In this document: positions 8,294 to 16,285 of the stretch, in pieces
How positions within the stretch are numbered: position 1 is the first letter of the stretch
Layout: each line of letters starts with the position of its first letter
Assembly: GCF_042662625.1 (NCBI RefSeq)
Contig: NZ_JBHSXH010000015.1
Location: forward strand, 558,001 to 622,000
DNA from: Halopelagius fulvigenes
Lineage (GTDB): Archaea; Halobacteriota; Halobacteria; Halobacteriales; Haloferacaceae
Length of the DNA stretch: 64,000 nt
Reading direction: 5' to 3'
Notes under the pieces: model-generated
What the model was told of the DNA's origin: nothing
Database searches by the model: none
What the model saw: the letters and a program-made list of their open reading frames with translations, nothing else
Program-made: the position numbers and the translations under genes

Positions 8294-8791
8294 TCAGGCC
8301 GACGCGACGGCGTCCACCGGCGATATCCAGATGACGAGGTGGCCGTCGCGCTTGATGACGCCCTCGATGGCGTCGTCCTTCTCTAAGGGCGGTTCCTCGA
8401 CGTCGTCCATGCCGACGCGGACGACCTGATACACCTCGTCGACCAGCCATCCGATGGCCGCTTCGTCGTCGAACTTCCCGGGGTCGAAGATGACGATGCG
8501 CTTCGACTCGTCCTCGTCGCCCTCGACGTTGAGAAGCGACTTCGGGTTGACGATGGAAGTGGTCCGTCCCCGCAGGTCCATCACGCCCTCGACGTAGTGG
8601 GGCGCGTTCGGAACCGCGGTGAGCGACCCCTTGTCGACTATCTCCGAGACGTAATCGATGTCGACGCAGTACGTCTCCGACCCGAGTTTGAACTCGAGCA
8701 CCTGCACCTCTCGGGTTGACTCTTCTTCCGTGTCGTCTGCCGCCGCCCCGGTGGTCGCTCCGGCACTCGCGGCCTGTGTGTTCTGCGACAT
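8294..8791 (-). CDS. cheW: Chemotaxis coupling protein CheW
   Basis: This 165-residue protein has an acidic Ala/Thr-rich leader of about 28 residues and then one CheW domain (VQVLEFKLGSETYCVDI ... VMDLRGRTTSIVNPKSLL). CheW tethers the CheA kinase to receptor arrays. It stands alone on the minus strand, divergent from the cheB-cheA-cheR-cheF1 operon. Its promoter carries the GATAAT-N12-TTTAT arrangement shared with other motility units here. Confidence 0.95.
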   Translation of the reverse strand: MSQNTQAASAGATTGAAADDTEEESTREVQVLEFKLGSETYCVDIDYVSEIVDKGSLTAVPNAPHYVEGVMDLRGRTTSIVNPKSLLNVEGDEDESKRIVIFDPGKFDDEAAIGWLVDEVYQVVRVGMDDVEEPPLEKDDAIEGVIKRDGHLVIWISPVDAVASA

Positions 8792-8851
8792 GTTGTGTCC
8801 TCCGACGCCGCCTCGGCGACGCCGGGCTTGCTCGTATCTGGCGCGAAGCCG

Positions 8852-8880
8852 CCAATAAATGTACGTACCCGATTATCAGC
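8852..8880 (-). promoter_or_regulatory. cheW promoter with shared motility motif
   Basis: Read on the minus strand, GCTGATAAT is followed by 12 bases and then the TATA-like TTTATTGG. The TATA centre is about 65 bases from the cheW ATG, implying a leader near 38 bases. The same spacing recurs before cheY and the FlaD-like gene. Confidence 0.6.
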
Positions 8881-8934
8881 CGTGATTCCTGCCGGGGAGC
8901 GTTTAAGGTGCCCAATTCGGAACGTCGTCCATAG

Positions 8935-9027
8935 ATGAGCGGACAGAACAGAGTACGAACGGCTTCGAGGCGGGCGATCCCCGCAGACCCCGGCGTTCCC
9001 GCGAGGGTAGCGGGGTCGCACCGATGA
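8935..9027 (+). CDS. Possible leaderless 30-codon ORF coupled to cheB
   Basis: An ATG at 8935 lies 31 bases downstream of the centre of a TATA-like GTTTAAGG (8901-8908), the spacing expected for a leaderless start. The frame encodes 30 Arg-rich residues (MSGQNRVRTASRR...) and ends in a TGA that overlaps the cheB ATG (ATGA at 9024-9027). It could be a translated upstream ORF that couples ribosomes to cheB. No homolog is known to me. Confidence 0.35.
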   Translation: MSGQNRVRTASRRAIPADPGVPARVAGSHR

Positions 9028-10190
9028 GCGCCGTCTCCGGTCCCGGTAACGGCGACGCGAACACCCGTGCCGTCGTTGTGGACGACTCGCGGTTCATGCG
9101 GACCCTCATCCGCACGCTGTTGGAGGACGGCGGCATCGACGTCGTGGCCGAGGCGGAGAACGGCGCCGACGCCGTCGACGTCGTCGGCGACTGCGAACCC
9201 GACGTCGTGACGATGGACATCGAGATGCCCGAGATGAACGGCCTCGAAGCGGTCGAGACCATCATGTCCGAGTGCCCGACGCCGGTGTTGATGTTGTCCG
9301 CGCACGCCGACGACGGGGCCGAGGTGACCTTCGAGGCCCTCGACAAGGGTGCGGTCAATTTCGTCACGAAACCCGGCGGGGAGGTCACCTCCTCGATGCC
9401 GCGGGTCAAACGCGAGTTGGTCGAGAAGGTCAGGTCCGCCGCGGCGGTCGACCTCTCGGCGGCGCGCAGGACGAAACGCGAGACGGCCGGCGGAGCGACC
9501 GACGGGCCCGCGCGGACGGACGACGCGGCCGAACCGACGAGTCCCGGTCGGACGTCGTCTTCGGGCGCGTCCCCGTCTTCGCGGGCGACGGAAGACGAGG
9601 GGGCGTACCCCGACGTCTCGACGGTCGTCGTCGGGGCGTCGACCGGCGGCCCGAACGTCGTCGAACGAGTTCTCGGGGACCTGCCGACGGCGGCGAACCT
9701 CCGAATCATCGTGGTGCAGCACATGCCGAAGGGGTTCACCGAACGCTTCGCCGACCGCCTGAACGACCGCTCGGAGTACGACGTCCGCGAGGCGAGCGAC
9801 GGAGAGGAGATAGGCGTCGGCGAGGCGCGCATCGCCCCCGGCGGGTCGCACCTGCTCGTCACCCGCGACCGGGGCGGGCGACTCACGCTCGAACTCACCG
9901 ACACGCAACCGGTCCACGGGGTCAAACCCGCGATAGACCTGACGATGGCTTCGGCCGTCGAATCGGTCGAGGGACCGCTGGCGGGCGTCCTCCTGACCGG
10001 CATGGGGCGCGACGGCGTCGACGGGATGGGTCGCATCCACGCCGCGGGAGGACACACTGTCGCACAGGACGAAGAGACGTCAGCCATCTTCGGCATGCCG
10101 AAGCGGGCCATCGAGACCGGCTGCGTCGAGACTATCGTACCCGCGGAGGGCGTCGCTGACGGCGTCCTGCGCGGCCTACAGGAGAACTAA
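9024..10190 (+). CDS. cheB: Chemotaxis protein-glutamate methylesterase CheB
   Basis: This 388-residue protein has a receiver domain (about 15-130, phosphoacceptor Asp65 in VVTMDIEMPEM, Lys in TKPGG), a Ser/Thr/Gly-rich linker, and a methylesterase domain (about 198-385). The catalytic triad is visible as Ser206 in GASTGGP, His233 in QHMP and Asp330 in GMGRDG. It removes methyl groups from, and deamidates, chemoreceptors when phosphorylated by CheA. It heads the operon cheB-cheA-cheR-cheF1, with cheA starting three bases after its stop codon. Confidence 0.97.
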   Translation: MSAVSGPGNGDANTRAVVVDDSRFMRTLIRTLLEDGGIDVVAEAENGADAVDVVGDCEPDVVTMDIEMPEMNGLEAVETIMSECPTPVLMLSAHADDGAEVTFEALDKGAVNFVTKPGGEVTSSMPRVKRELVEKVRSAAAVDLSAARRTKRETAGGATDGPARTDDAAEPTSPGRTSSSGASPSSRATEDEGAYPDVSTVVVGASTGGPNVVERVLGDLPTAANLRIIVVQHMPKGFTERFADRLNDRSEYDVREASDGEEIGVGEARIAPGGSHLLVTRDRGGRLTLELTDTQPVHGVKPAIDLTMASAVESVEGPLAGVLLTGMGRDGVDGMGRIHAAGGHTVAQDEETSAIFGMPKRAIETGCVETIVPAEGVADGVLRGLQEN

Positions 10191-10192
10191 CG

Positions 10193-12589
10193 ATGGACGA
10201 GGAACTCTACCAAGCATTCATCACCGAGAGCGAAGAGAGCATCACCCGACTGAACAACTCGCTGCTGGAACTGGAGTCGAACCCCGAGGACACCGACGCC
10301 ATCGACGAGATTTTCCGACAGGCGCACACCCTGAAGGGGAACTTCGGCGCGATGGGCTTCGACAATGCGGCGACGGTCGCCCACGCCGTCGAGGACCTGT
10401 TGGACGAGATTCGACACGACCGCCTCGACGTCACGGCAGAGCGCATGGACCTCGTGTTCGACGGGATGGACGAGATTCTCGAGATCCTCCATGAGATAGA
10501 CGAGCACGGCGAATCGCGGACCGACCCGACGGAGCTTGTCGAGGAGATTCGCGCCGCGGCCGAAGGCGACGACGGGTCGGAGGCGCCGGCGGGAAACTCG
10601 GACGCGGCGGCCGCTGACGGGTCGGCCGCCGCCGACTCGTCTTCGCCGGCCGCCGAAACCGACGTGGCGGCGCTGACCCGCGACGTGCTCGACGGGGGAA
10701 CCGTCGCGGGCGCGGACCACCTCTACCACGTCGCCGTCGAACTCGACACGGGCGAGATGAAGGGCGTAGACGCCGGACTGTTCCTCGGCAACGTCCCCGA
10801 GGAGTTCGACGTCGTGGGCGCGGACCCCCACGTGGACAGCATCGAACGCGGCGAGTTCGAGGACGGCTTCTCGCTGTTCGTCGCGAACGTCCCCGGAGAA
10901 GAGCTCGACGCGACGCTCTCGGGCCTCTGGAAGGTCGAGTCCGTCGAGTGTACCGACGTGTCGGGTGCGTTCGACGGTGCGGCCGATGCGGGCGGCGCGA
11001 AACCGGAGGCGGACGCCGACTCCGAGACGGACGCGGACGCCGGGTCCGACTCCCCGGCGACGGACGACACAGAGAGCGTCGTCGCCGACCCGTCGGCGGA
11101 AGTAGACCCCGAGGAAGCCGAGGCGGCCGTGGAAGCCCTCGCCGCGTTCTCGGGCGGCGAGTCCGACGACGCCGAGGAAGCGCCCGAGGCGGACGCAGAC
11201 GCTCCCGAGTCCGACGCCGTCGAGGCGGACGCCGGCGGAGACGCCCCCGCAGCGGAGTCGTCCGCGGACGGAGGCGACGACGCGTCGGACTCGACGGCGT
11301 CCGAGGCGGAGGAGAAGAAAGCGAAGAAGGGGAAAAAGGAGAAGGGCCGCTCCATCTCGGCGGTCAAGTCGGTCCGCGTGGACGTAGACCAACTCGACCA
11401 ACTCCACGAACTCGTCGAGCAACTCGTCACCAGCCGTATCAAACTCCGGCAGGCGATGGAGGGCGAGGGTACCGGCGGCGAGACCGGATTGGACACGCTC
11501 GACGAGTTGGACAAGATATCGACGAACCTCCAGAACACCGTCATGGACATGCGGCTCATCCCGCTGAAGAAGGTGTTCGACAAGTTCCCGCGCATGGTCC
11601 GCGACATCGCGCGCGAACAGGACAAGCGCGTCCGCTTCAAGGTGGAGGGCGAGGACATCGAACTCGACCGGACCATCTTGGACGAGATATCCGACCCGCT
11701 GATGCACGTCCTCCGGAACGCCGTGGACCACGGCATCGAGATGCCGGACGAACGCGAGGCGGCGGGCAAGTCCCGCACCGGGACCATCGAACTCAGCGCC
11801 CGCCGGCAACACGACACCGTCATCGTCACCGTCGAGGACGACGGCGGCGGCATCGACGCCGACGCGGTTCGCGACAAGGCCGTCTCGAAGGGACTGGCGA
11901 CGCGCGAGGAGATAACCGAACTGCCCGACGAGGAGGTGTACGACTACGTCTTCCACCCCGGGTTCTCGACGAACGACGAGATTACCGACGTGAGCGGACG
12001 CGGCGTCGGCATGGACGTCGTCAAGACCACCGTCGAATCGCTCGACGGGTCCGCGGACGTCACGAGCACGGAGGGGGAGGGCTCGAAGTTCACGATTCGC
12101 CTCCCCGTCTCCGTCGCCATCATCAAGGTGCTGTTCGTCAGCGTCGGCGACCGGGAGTTCGGCGTTCCCATCAAGTACATCGACGAGATCTCGCGCCGCC
12201 AGCGCGTCGAGACGATAAACGCCGCGGAAGTCGTCGTCCACGAGGATCGGATATTCCCGCTCATCCGCCTCCGGAACGCGCTCGACGTCGATATCGACGA
12301 GTCCGACAGCGGGATGGTCGTCCGCATCCGGCCGGAGGACCGGCAGGTCGCACTCCACTGCGACCGCGTGACCCGTCAGGAAGAAGTCGTCGTCACGCCG
12401 CTTCAGGGACCGCTCAGCGGAACCCGGGGGCTCTCGGGGACGGCGGTCATCGGCGATGGGAACGTCATCCCCATCCTCGACGTGAGCACGCTCGAACTCC
12501 CCGAACGAGGCAGGCGGGCGATGCGGGAGTGGACGCCGCCCTCGACCGGTGAGGAGGGCGCGACGGACGTAGAGGAGGCGGCCGACTGA
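10193..12589 (+). CDS. cheA: Chemotaxis histidine kinase CheA
   Basis: This 798-residue kinase has an HPt domain with phosphorylated His45 (QAHTLKGN), a middle P2-like segment at about residues 180-265, and a long acidic Ala-rich linker ending in a lysine-rich patch (KKAKKGKKEKGR). The dimerisation helices follow at about 390-450. The ATPase domain has its N-box at HVLRNAVDHGIE and G-boxes DDGGGID and GRGVGMDVV, and a CheW-like regulatory domain ends the protein. It passes phosphate to CheY and CheB. The stop overlaps the cheR ATG. Confidence 0.97.
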   Translation: MDEELYQAFITESEESITRLNNSLLELESNPEDTDAIDEIFRQAHTLKGNFGAMGFDNAATVAHAVEDLLDEIRHDRLDVTAERMDLVFDGMDEILEILHEIDEHGESRTDPTELVEEIRAAAEGDDGSEAPAGNSDAAAADGSAAADSSSPAAETDVAALTRDVLDGGTVAGADHLYHVAVELDTGEMKGVDAGLFLGNVPEEFDVVGADPHVDSIERGEFEDGFSLFVANVPGEELDATLSGLWKVESVECTDVSGAFDGAADAGGAKPEADADSETDADAGSDSPATDDTESVVADPSAEVDPEEAEAAVEALAAFSGGESDDAEEAPEADADAPESDAVEADAGGDAPAAESSADGGDDASDSTASEAEEKKAKKGKKEKGRSISAVKSVRVDVDQLDQLHELVEQLVTSRIKLRQAMEGEGTGGETGLDTLDELDKISTNLQNTVMDMRLIPLKKVFDKFPRMVRDIAREQDKRVRFKVEGEDIELDRTILDEISDPLMHVLRNAVDHGIEMPDEREAAGKSRTGTIELSARRQHDTVIVTVEDDGGGIDADAVRDKAVSKGLATREEITELPDEEVYDYVFHPGFSTNDEITDVSGRGVGMDVVKTTVESLDGSADVTSTEGEGSKFTIRLPVSVAIIKVLFVSVGDREFGVPIKYIDEISRRQRVETINAAEVVVHEDRIFPLIRLRNALDVDIDESDSGMVVRIRPEDRQVALHCDRVTRQEEVVVTPLQGPLSGTRGLSGTAVIGDGNVIPILDVSTLELPERGRRAMREWTPPSTGEEGATDVEEAAD

Positions 12590-13422
12590 TGGGGCACTCC
12601 GACCTCTCGGCCGACGAGGGGTTCCTCGCCCTCCTCGACCACATCGAGGAGTCGCTGTCGTTCGCCACGAGTTCGTACAACAACGCCTACCTCGACAGGC
12701 GCATCTCCGCGCGGATGCGACGCCGCCGCGTGGACGACTACGAGAGCTACCGAGCGCTGTTGCTCGACGACGCGGAGGAACGGACCGCGCTGCTCGACTC
12801 CCTGAGCGTGAACGTCACGAGTTTCTTCCGCAACCCGAAGGTGTGGGGCGCGCTCCGGGACGTTCTCGCGGAGTTGACCGCCTCGGGGCGCACGAGAGTG
12901 TGGAGCGCGGCCTGTTCGGACGGCCGCGAGGCGTACTCGCTGGCGATGCTCGCGCACGACGACGACCGGATCGACCCCGCGGACGTCGAAATCCTCGGCA
13001 CGGACATCAAGCCGACGATACTCAGCGCGGCCCGGCGCGGCGAGTATCGGGCCTCGGAGACGAACGACCTGCTCGAACAGCTGTCGCCGCTGGACGACCA
13101 CGAACGGTACATCGAACGCGACGGCGACTCCTTCCGGGTCGCCGACGAAGTCCGCGAGTTGGTCTCGTTTCGGAACCACGATTTGGTGCAGGAGGAACCG
13201 CCGCAGACGTTCGATCTCGTCCTCTGTCGGAACCTGTTCATCTACATCAACACCGACGCCAAGCGCGCCATCTTCGAGACGCTCGGTTCCGCGCTCGCCC
13301 CCGACGGCTATCTCACCATCGGGATGACGGAGACGATACCGCCCTCCTGCCGCGGTCGGTTCGAACCGGTCGAGAAACGGCTTCGCATCTATCGAAACAG
13401 CGCGGGCGATCCGAACTCGTGA
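12589..13422 (+). CDS. cheR: Chemotaxis protein methyltransferase CheR
   Basis: This 277-residue enzyme methylates receptor glutamates using SAM. It has an N-terminal helical domain (about 1-75) and a Rossmann methyltransferase domain. SAM-binding motif I is VWSAACSDGREAYSLAM, and the conserved LCRNLFIYI appears near residue 215. Length matches the family. The ATG overlaps the cheA stop (TGATG), indicating translational coupling. Confidence 0.96.
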   Translation: MGHSDLSADEGFLALLDHIEESLSFATSSYNNAYLDRRISARMRRRRVDDYESYRALLLDDAEERTALLDSLSVNVTSFFRNPKVWGALRDVLAELTASGRTRVWSAACSDGREAYSLAMLAHDDDRIDPADVEILGTDIKPTILSAARRGEYRASETNDLLEQLSPLDDHERYIERDGDSFRVADEVRELVSFRNHDLVQEEPPQTFDLVLCRNLFIYINTDAKRAIFETLGSALAPDGYLTIGMTETIPPSCRGRFEPVEKRLRIYRNSAGDPNS

Positions 13423-13431
13423 GGTGAGTGG

Positions 13432-14316
13432 ATGAAACCCGGAGAACAGAAAGTCAGCGACACCAGCGGCCGGTTCCTGCAGGCGCTCCGGAACGGCCGC
13501 GAAGTGAACGACGCCAACTGGACGAACGGCCGCATCCTGCTTTCGAACCAGCGGCTCATCCTGGCGGGGACGGGGGGGAAGCGGACCTTCCCGCTCTCGA
13601 CCATCGAACAGGTCGGCGGCCGGTTCGACGTCAATCAGCGAGTCGCGACCGTCTCCGACTATCTCGCGCTCCGGTACGACGGCGGCGAGGAAGTCGTCCT
13701 CGTCGCGCCCAAGGACTTCGACGAGTTCGAACTCGACCTCTACGGTGCGTTGCTGAACTCGACGAAGTTCCTCGTCCGCCACCCGGCCGTCGAGGGGGGC
13801 GTCGTCCAGAACACGGAGTGGGTCGGCGCCCGCATGAAAGTCGAGGAGGAGGCCGTCAGCATCGCCACCGTCACCGGGTCGTTCGTCGAAGTGCGACTGG
13901 ACGACATCGGCGACATCAACATGGGCCGCCGGACGGTCCGCGAGGAGTCCCGCGAGGTCATCGAAGTCGAACACTCCTACGACGACGGGACGAGCGTCCA
14001 GACGTACATCTCCGGCCCGGAGCAACCCGTCGGCATCCTCAAGTCGCTGCTCAGAATCGGCGAGGAGCAGACGGAGATGGCGCTGGACCTGAGCAAGACG
14101 GACAAGCAGGTGCTCATGGCGCTGTACTCCGGCGTCTCGCCGTTCGACATCCCGGCGTTTCTCGGGCTCGACGTGGACGAAGTCGAGGAACTGTTCGTCC
14201 GACTCATCGACCACGACGTCTTAGACGAGGTGCGCGTCCGACACGAGGTCGAACTCAACGCGCGCGGGCGGAGCATCGCGGCGGACGCGATAGAAGACGA
14301 CCAAGCCTCGATGTAA
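13432..14316 (+). CDS. cheF1: Archaeal taxis adaptor CheF (CheF1)
   Basis: This 294-residue archaea-specific protein has an N-terminal PH-like domain (NGRILLSNQRLILAGTGGKRTFPLS) and a C-terminal winged-helix-like region (about 215-290, LMALYSGVSPFDIPAFLGLDVDEVEELF). In Halobacterium salinarum, CheF proteins connect CheY, CheC2 and CheD with archaellum components such as FlaCE. It is the last gene of the cheB-A-R-F1 operon, nine bases after cheR. A T-tract and hairpins follow. Confidence 0.92.
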   Translation: MKPGEQKVSDTSGRFLQALRNGREVNDANWTNGRILLSNQRLILAGTGGKRTFPLSTIEQVGGRFDVNQRVATVSDYLALRYDGGEEVVLVAPKDFDEFELDLYGALLNSTKFLVRHPAVEGGVVQNTEWVGARMKVEEEAVSIATVTGSFVEVRLDDIGDINMGRRTVREESREVIEVEHSYDDGTSVQTYISGPEQPVGILKSLLRIGEEQTEMALDLSKTDKQVLMALYSGVSPFDIPAFLGLDVDEVEELFVRLIDHDVLDEVRVRHEVELNARGRSIAADAIEDDQASM

Positions 14317-14321
14317 ACCCA

Positions 14322-14475
14322 CCTTTTTACTTCGTCGGGTCGCGCTACGCGCGACCGCTCACACGAGAACGCGCGCGTTCTCGTTTGCTCGCGAGACGCA
14401 ACGCGTCTCGCGAACCTCGCAAAAAAGCTGGACCAAAAAGTTTCCGCGAGGCTCGGGCGAAGCCCTCGCTCGCGG
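14322..14475 (+). repeat. Hairpin array downstream of cheF1 (terminator region)
   Basis: A T-run (14324-14328) is followed by a chain of inverted repeats. These are GGTCGCGC/GCGCGACC with a TAC loop (14338-14356), a 20-bp perfect palindrome (14364-14383), an 11-bp inverted repeat with an AAC loop (14389-14413), and CCGCGAG/CTCGCGG around an inner GGGC-GAA-GCCC (14444-14475). It lies between cheF1 and the oppositely oriented fla operon, so it could terminate transcription from both sides. The design resembles the array at 22884-23218. Confidence 0.6.
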
Positions 14476-14615
14476 TGCAAGTCGGTGTCCCGCGGCGGCT
14501 ACACCTTCCATCGACGCGGCACGTTCCAGTTGGTCTCTTCGTCCTCTCCCGAAGCGATTCGACCGACCGTGATGTAAAGAGAAAGTACTTATCGACAGTT
14601 CTCGGTTCGTCAGTA

Positions 14616-15045
14616 TAGCTCTCCCCCTTTCTCGCCGTACAAGGTTACTCCGTCGAGTCGGTGCTGTCGGTCTCGGTACAGTTCTTGTTTACGCTGGCTG
14701 TCTCGGGTTGTTCAACCTCCGGAATACCGGGGGGAACATGGTGATCGTTCTTCAGAGCTACTGCGGCATCGCAGTAGGAACCGGAGTCGCGCTGGGTTAT
14801 GGTGGAGTTATTCAGCCACAATCTCTCCGGAGGATTACCGTCGTGGCTCTTCGACTTAGCACGATAGCACTACTTCTCTCAAGTCTCATCTCCCTCGCCG
14901 TTGGTCTTAGGCAGTGGCGGGGAACTCGCTCCCTTCTTCGCCGTGCTGGGAGGAATCTGTATTGGGTTAGCACTCCTCGCTCGGTCTTTCTCGGTGAGAC
15001 TCAACCAGGGCTCTCCGTCGGTACCAGACGAATAGTATAGGAAAC
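14616..15045 (+). pseudogene. Possible decayed membrane-protein gene in a lower-GC stretch
   Basis: This part of the 900-base gap between cheF1 and cheF2 is less GC-rich than its surroundings. Hydrophobic segments appear in successive plus-strand frames: LSVSVQFLFTLAVSG (about 14670), a segment from the ATG at 14738 (GIAVGTGVALGYGGV, then LSTIALLLSSLISLAVGL), and FFAVLGGICIGLALLA in the next frame (about 14938). The pattern suggests a small membrane gene broken by frameshifts. No family was recognised. The rest of 14476-15229 shows nothing I can support. Confidence 0.35.
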
Positions 15046-15229
15046 CACGGACAGTTCTGATGGCCTGTACTTTGTACTGTGCTGGTAAACTATCGCACTC
15101 TCTCCTAACGACCGTTTCGTCGCGAACGAACCAAAACGAACGGTTGCCCCCGCCGAGTACCTCCTCCGTCGTCGGCACGCACGTCTCGTCACGTTACCGA
15201 AATTTCGACGAAGCCGCGATTGTAGGACG

Positions 15230-16285
15230 TTAGACGTTGACGTCCTCTATCTCCTCGTTGACGACGAACCGCCCCTGCGGCGTGAGTTCGCACGGCGTCG
15301 TGTCGTCGGTGATGAGGTCGTCCTCGAACAGTTCTTCGAGTTTCACCTCCAGTTCGGTTTCGTCGAGTTCCAAGAGCGACGCGAGGTCGATGTTCGGTCC
15401 GGTGGAGTAGAGGCCGACGAGCACCTCCAGTCCCTCCTCGCTCACCTCCACGTCGCGCACGTCGCTCTTTATCCAGTGGTAGATGAGTCGGAGGTACCGA
15501 CCGAGGACGTTCATCTTCCGCCGCGACGGCAGGGATATCTCCGTCGTGACCGTCTGTCCGTTCTCGACGTGCTGCACCGAGAGGACGAGCTGTTTCTGCT
15601 CCTCGACGGTCCGTTCGATGACCTCGAAGAAGATGACGGAGGCGAGGTCGATGGTGAACGGTTCGTCCCCGTCGCCGAGGGAGTCGTTTCCGGGGAACGT
15701 GACGGACTCGTAGTCGAGGTGGAGTCCGGTCTCGCGCTTCGGGGAGTCCATGACGCGGCCGCCCACCTTCGCCGGGTGGGTGACCATCGTCTTCGACCCG
15801 TTCAGCGCCGCGCGGAACAAGAGTAGCGAGAACTTCTCGATCGTGTCGCGGTGCCCGCCGATGACCGTCGTCTGACGGCGGTTGTCGACGATGTACCCCA
15901 CCATCACGGTGTAGTCGAAGAACTCCTCGACCTCCGCCGGCACCTGCCCGACCGCGATGTCGAACACCGAGGTGATGGGGATGACCGTCTTCGACCGCGA
16001 GGTGGCGAGGATGAGGCGGCGACTGCTCATCAGGACGCGACCCTTCACCGGGTCGAACGAGGCGTTGCCCCCCGCGACGAAGTTCGCGACGAAGTCCACG
16101 ACGATGGACTCGCCGTTGTCCGTCTTCTTGTTCCGACGCTTCGAGCGTTCTCGTTCCTCGTCCGTCGTCTTCGGTTCCTCCTTCTTCTGCCGATAGGCTT
16201 CGAGCAGGTCTTCTCCCTTCGATTCGGCGTTAGCCGGGGAGGGGCCCGAGCCGTCCGCTTCCGTCTCTTTGTCTGTGTCTGTCAT
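15230..16285 (-). CDS. cheF2: Second CheF taxis adaptor (CheF2), last gene of the fla operon
   Basis: This 351-residue CheF paralogue has a charged N-terminal extension of about 65 residues. The PH-like part follows (FDPVKGRVLMSSRRLILATS) and the C-terminal helix-turn-helix-like region (about 275-345, LVGLYSTGPNIDLASLLELDETELEVKLEELF) ends the protein. Its ATG overlaps the flaJ stop codon (ATGA), so it belongs to the archaellum operon, while cheF1 belongs to the che operon. This arrangement fits a role at the CheY-motor interface. Confidence 0.9.
   Translation of the reverse strand: MTDTDKETEADGSGPSPANAESKGEDLLEAYRQKKEEPKTTDEERERSKRRNKKTDNGESIVVDFVANFVAGGNASFDPVKGRVLMSSRRLILATSRSKTVIPITSVFDIAVGQVPAEVEEFFDYTVMVGYIVDNRRQTTVIGGHRDTIEKFSLLLFRAALNGSKTMVTHPAKVGGRVMDSPKRETGLHLDYESVTFPGNDSLGDGDEPFTIDLASVIFFEVIERTVEEQKQLVLSVQHVENGQTVTTEISLPSRRKMNVLGRYLRLIYHWIKSDVRDVEVSEEGLEVLVGLYSTGPNIDLASLLELDETELEVKLEELFEDDLITDDTTPCELTPQGRFVVNEEIEDVNV

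Noticed and set aside
14879..15178. 99-codon minus-strand ORF
   Set aside because: GTG start, no domain, lower-GC region; the plus-strand hydrophobic remnants explain the sequence better.
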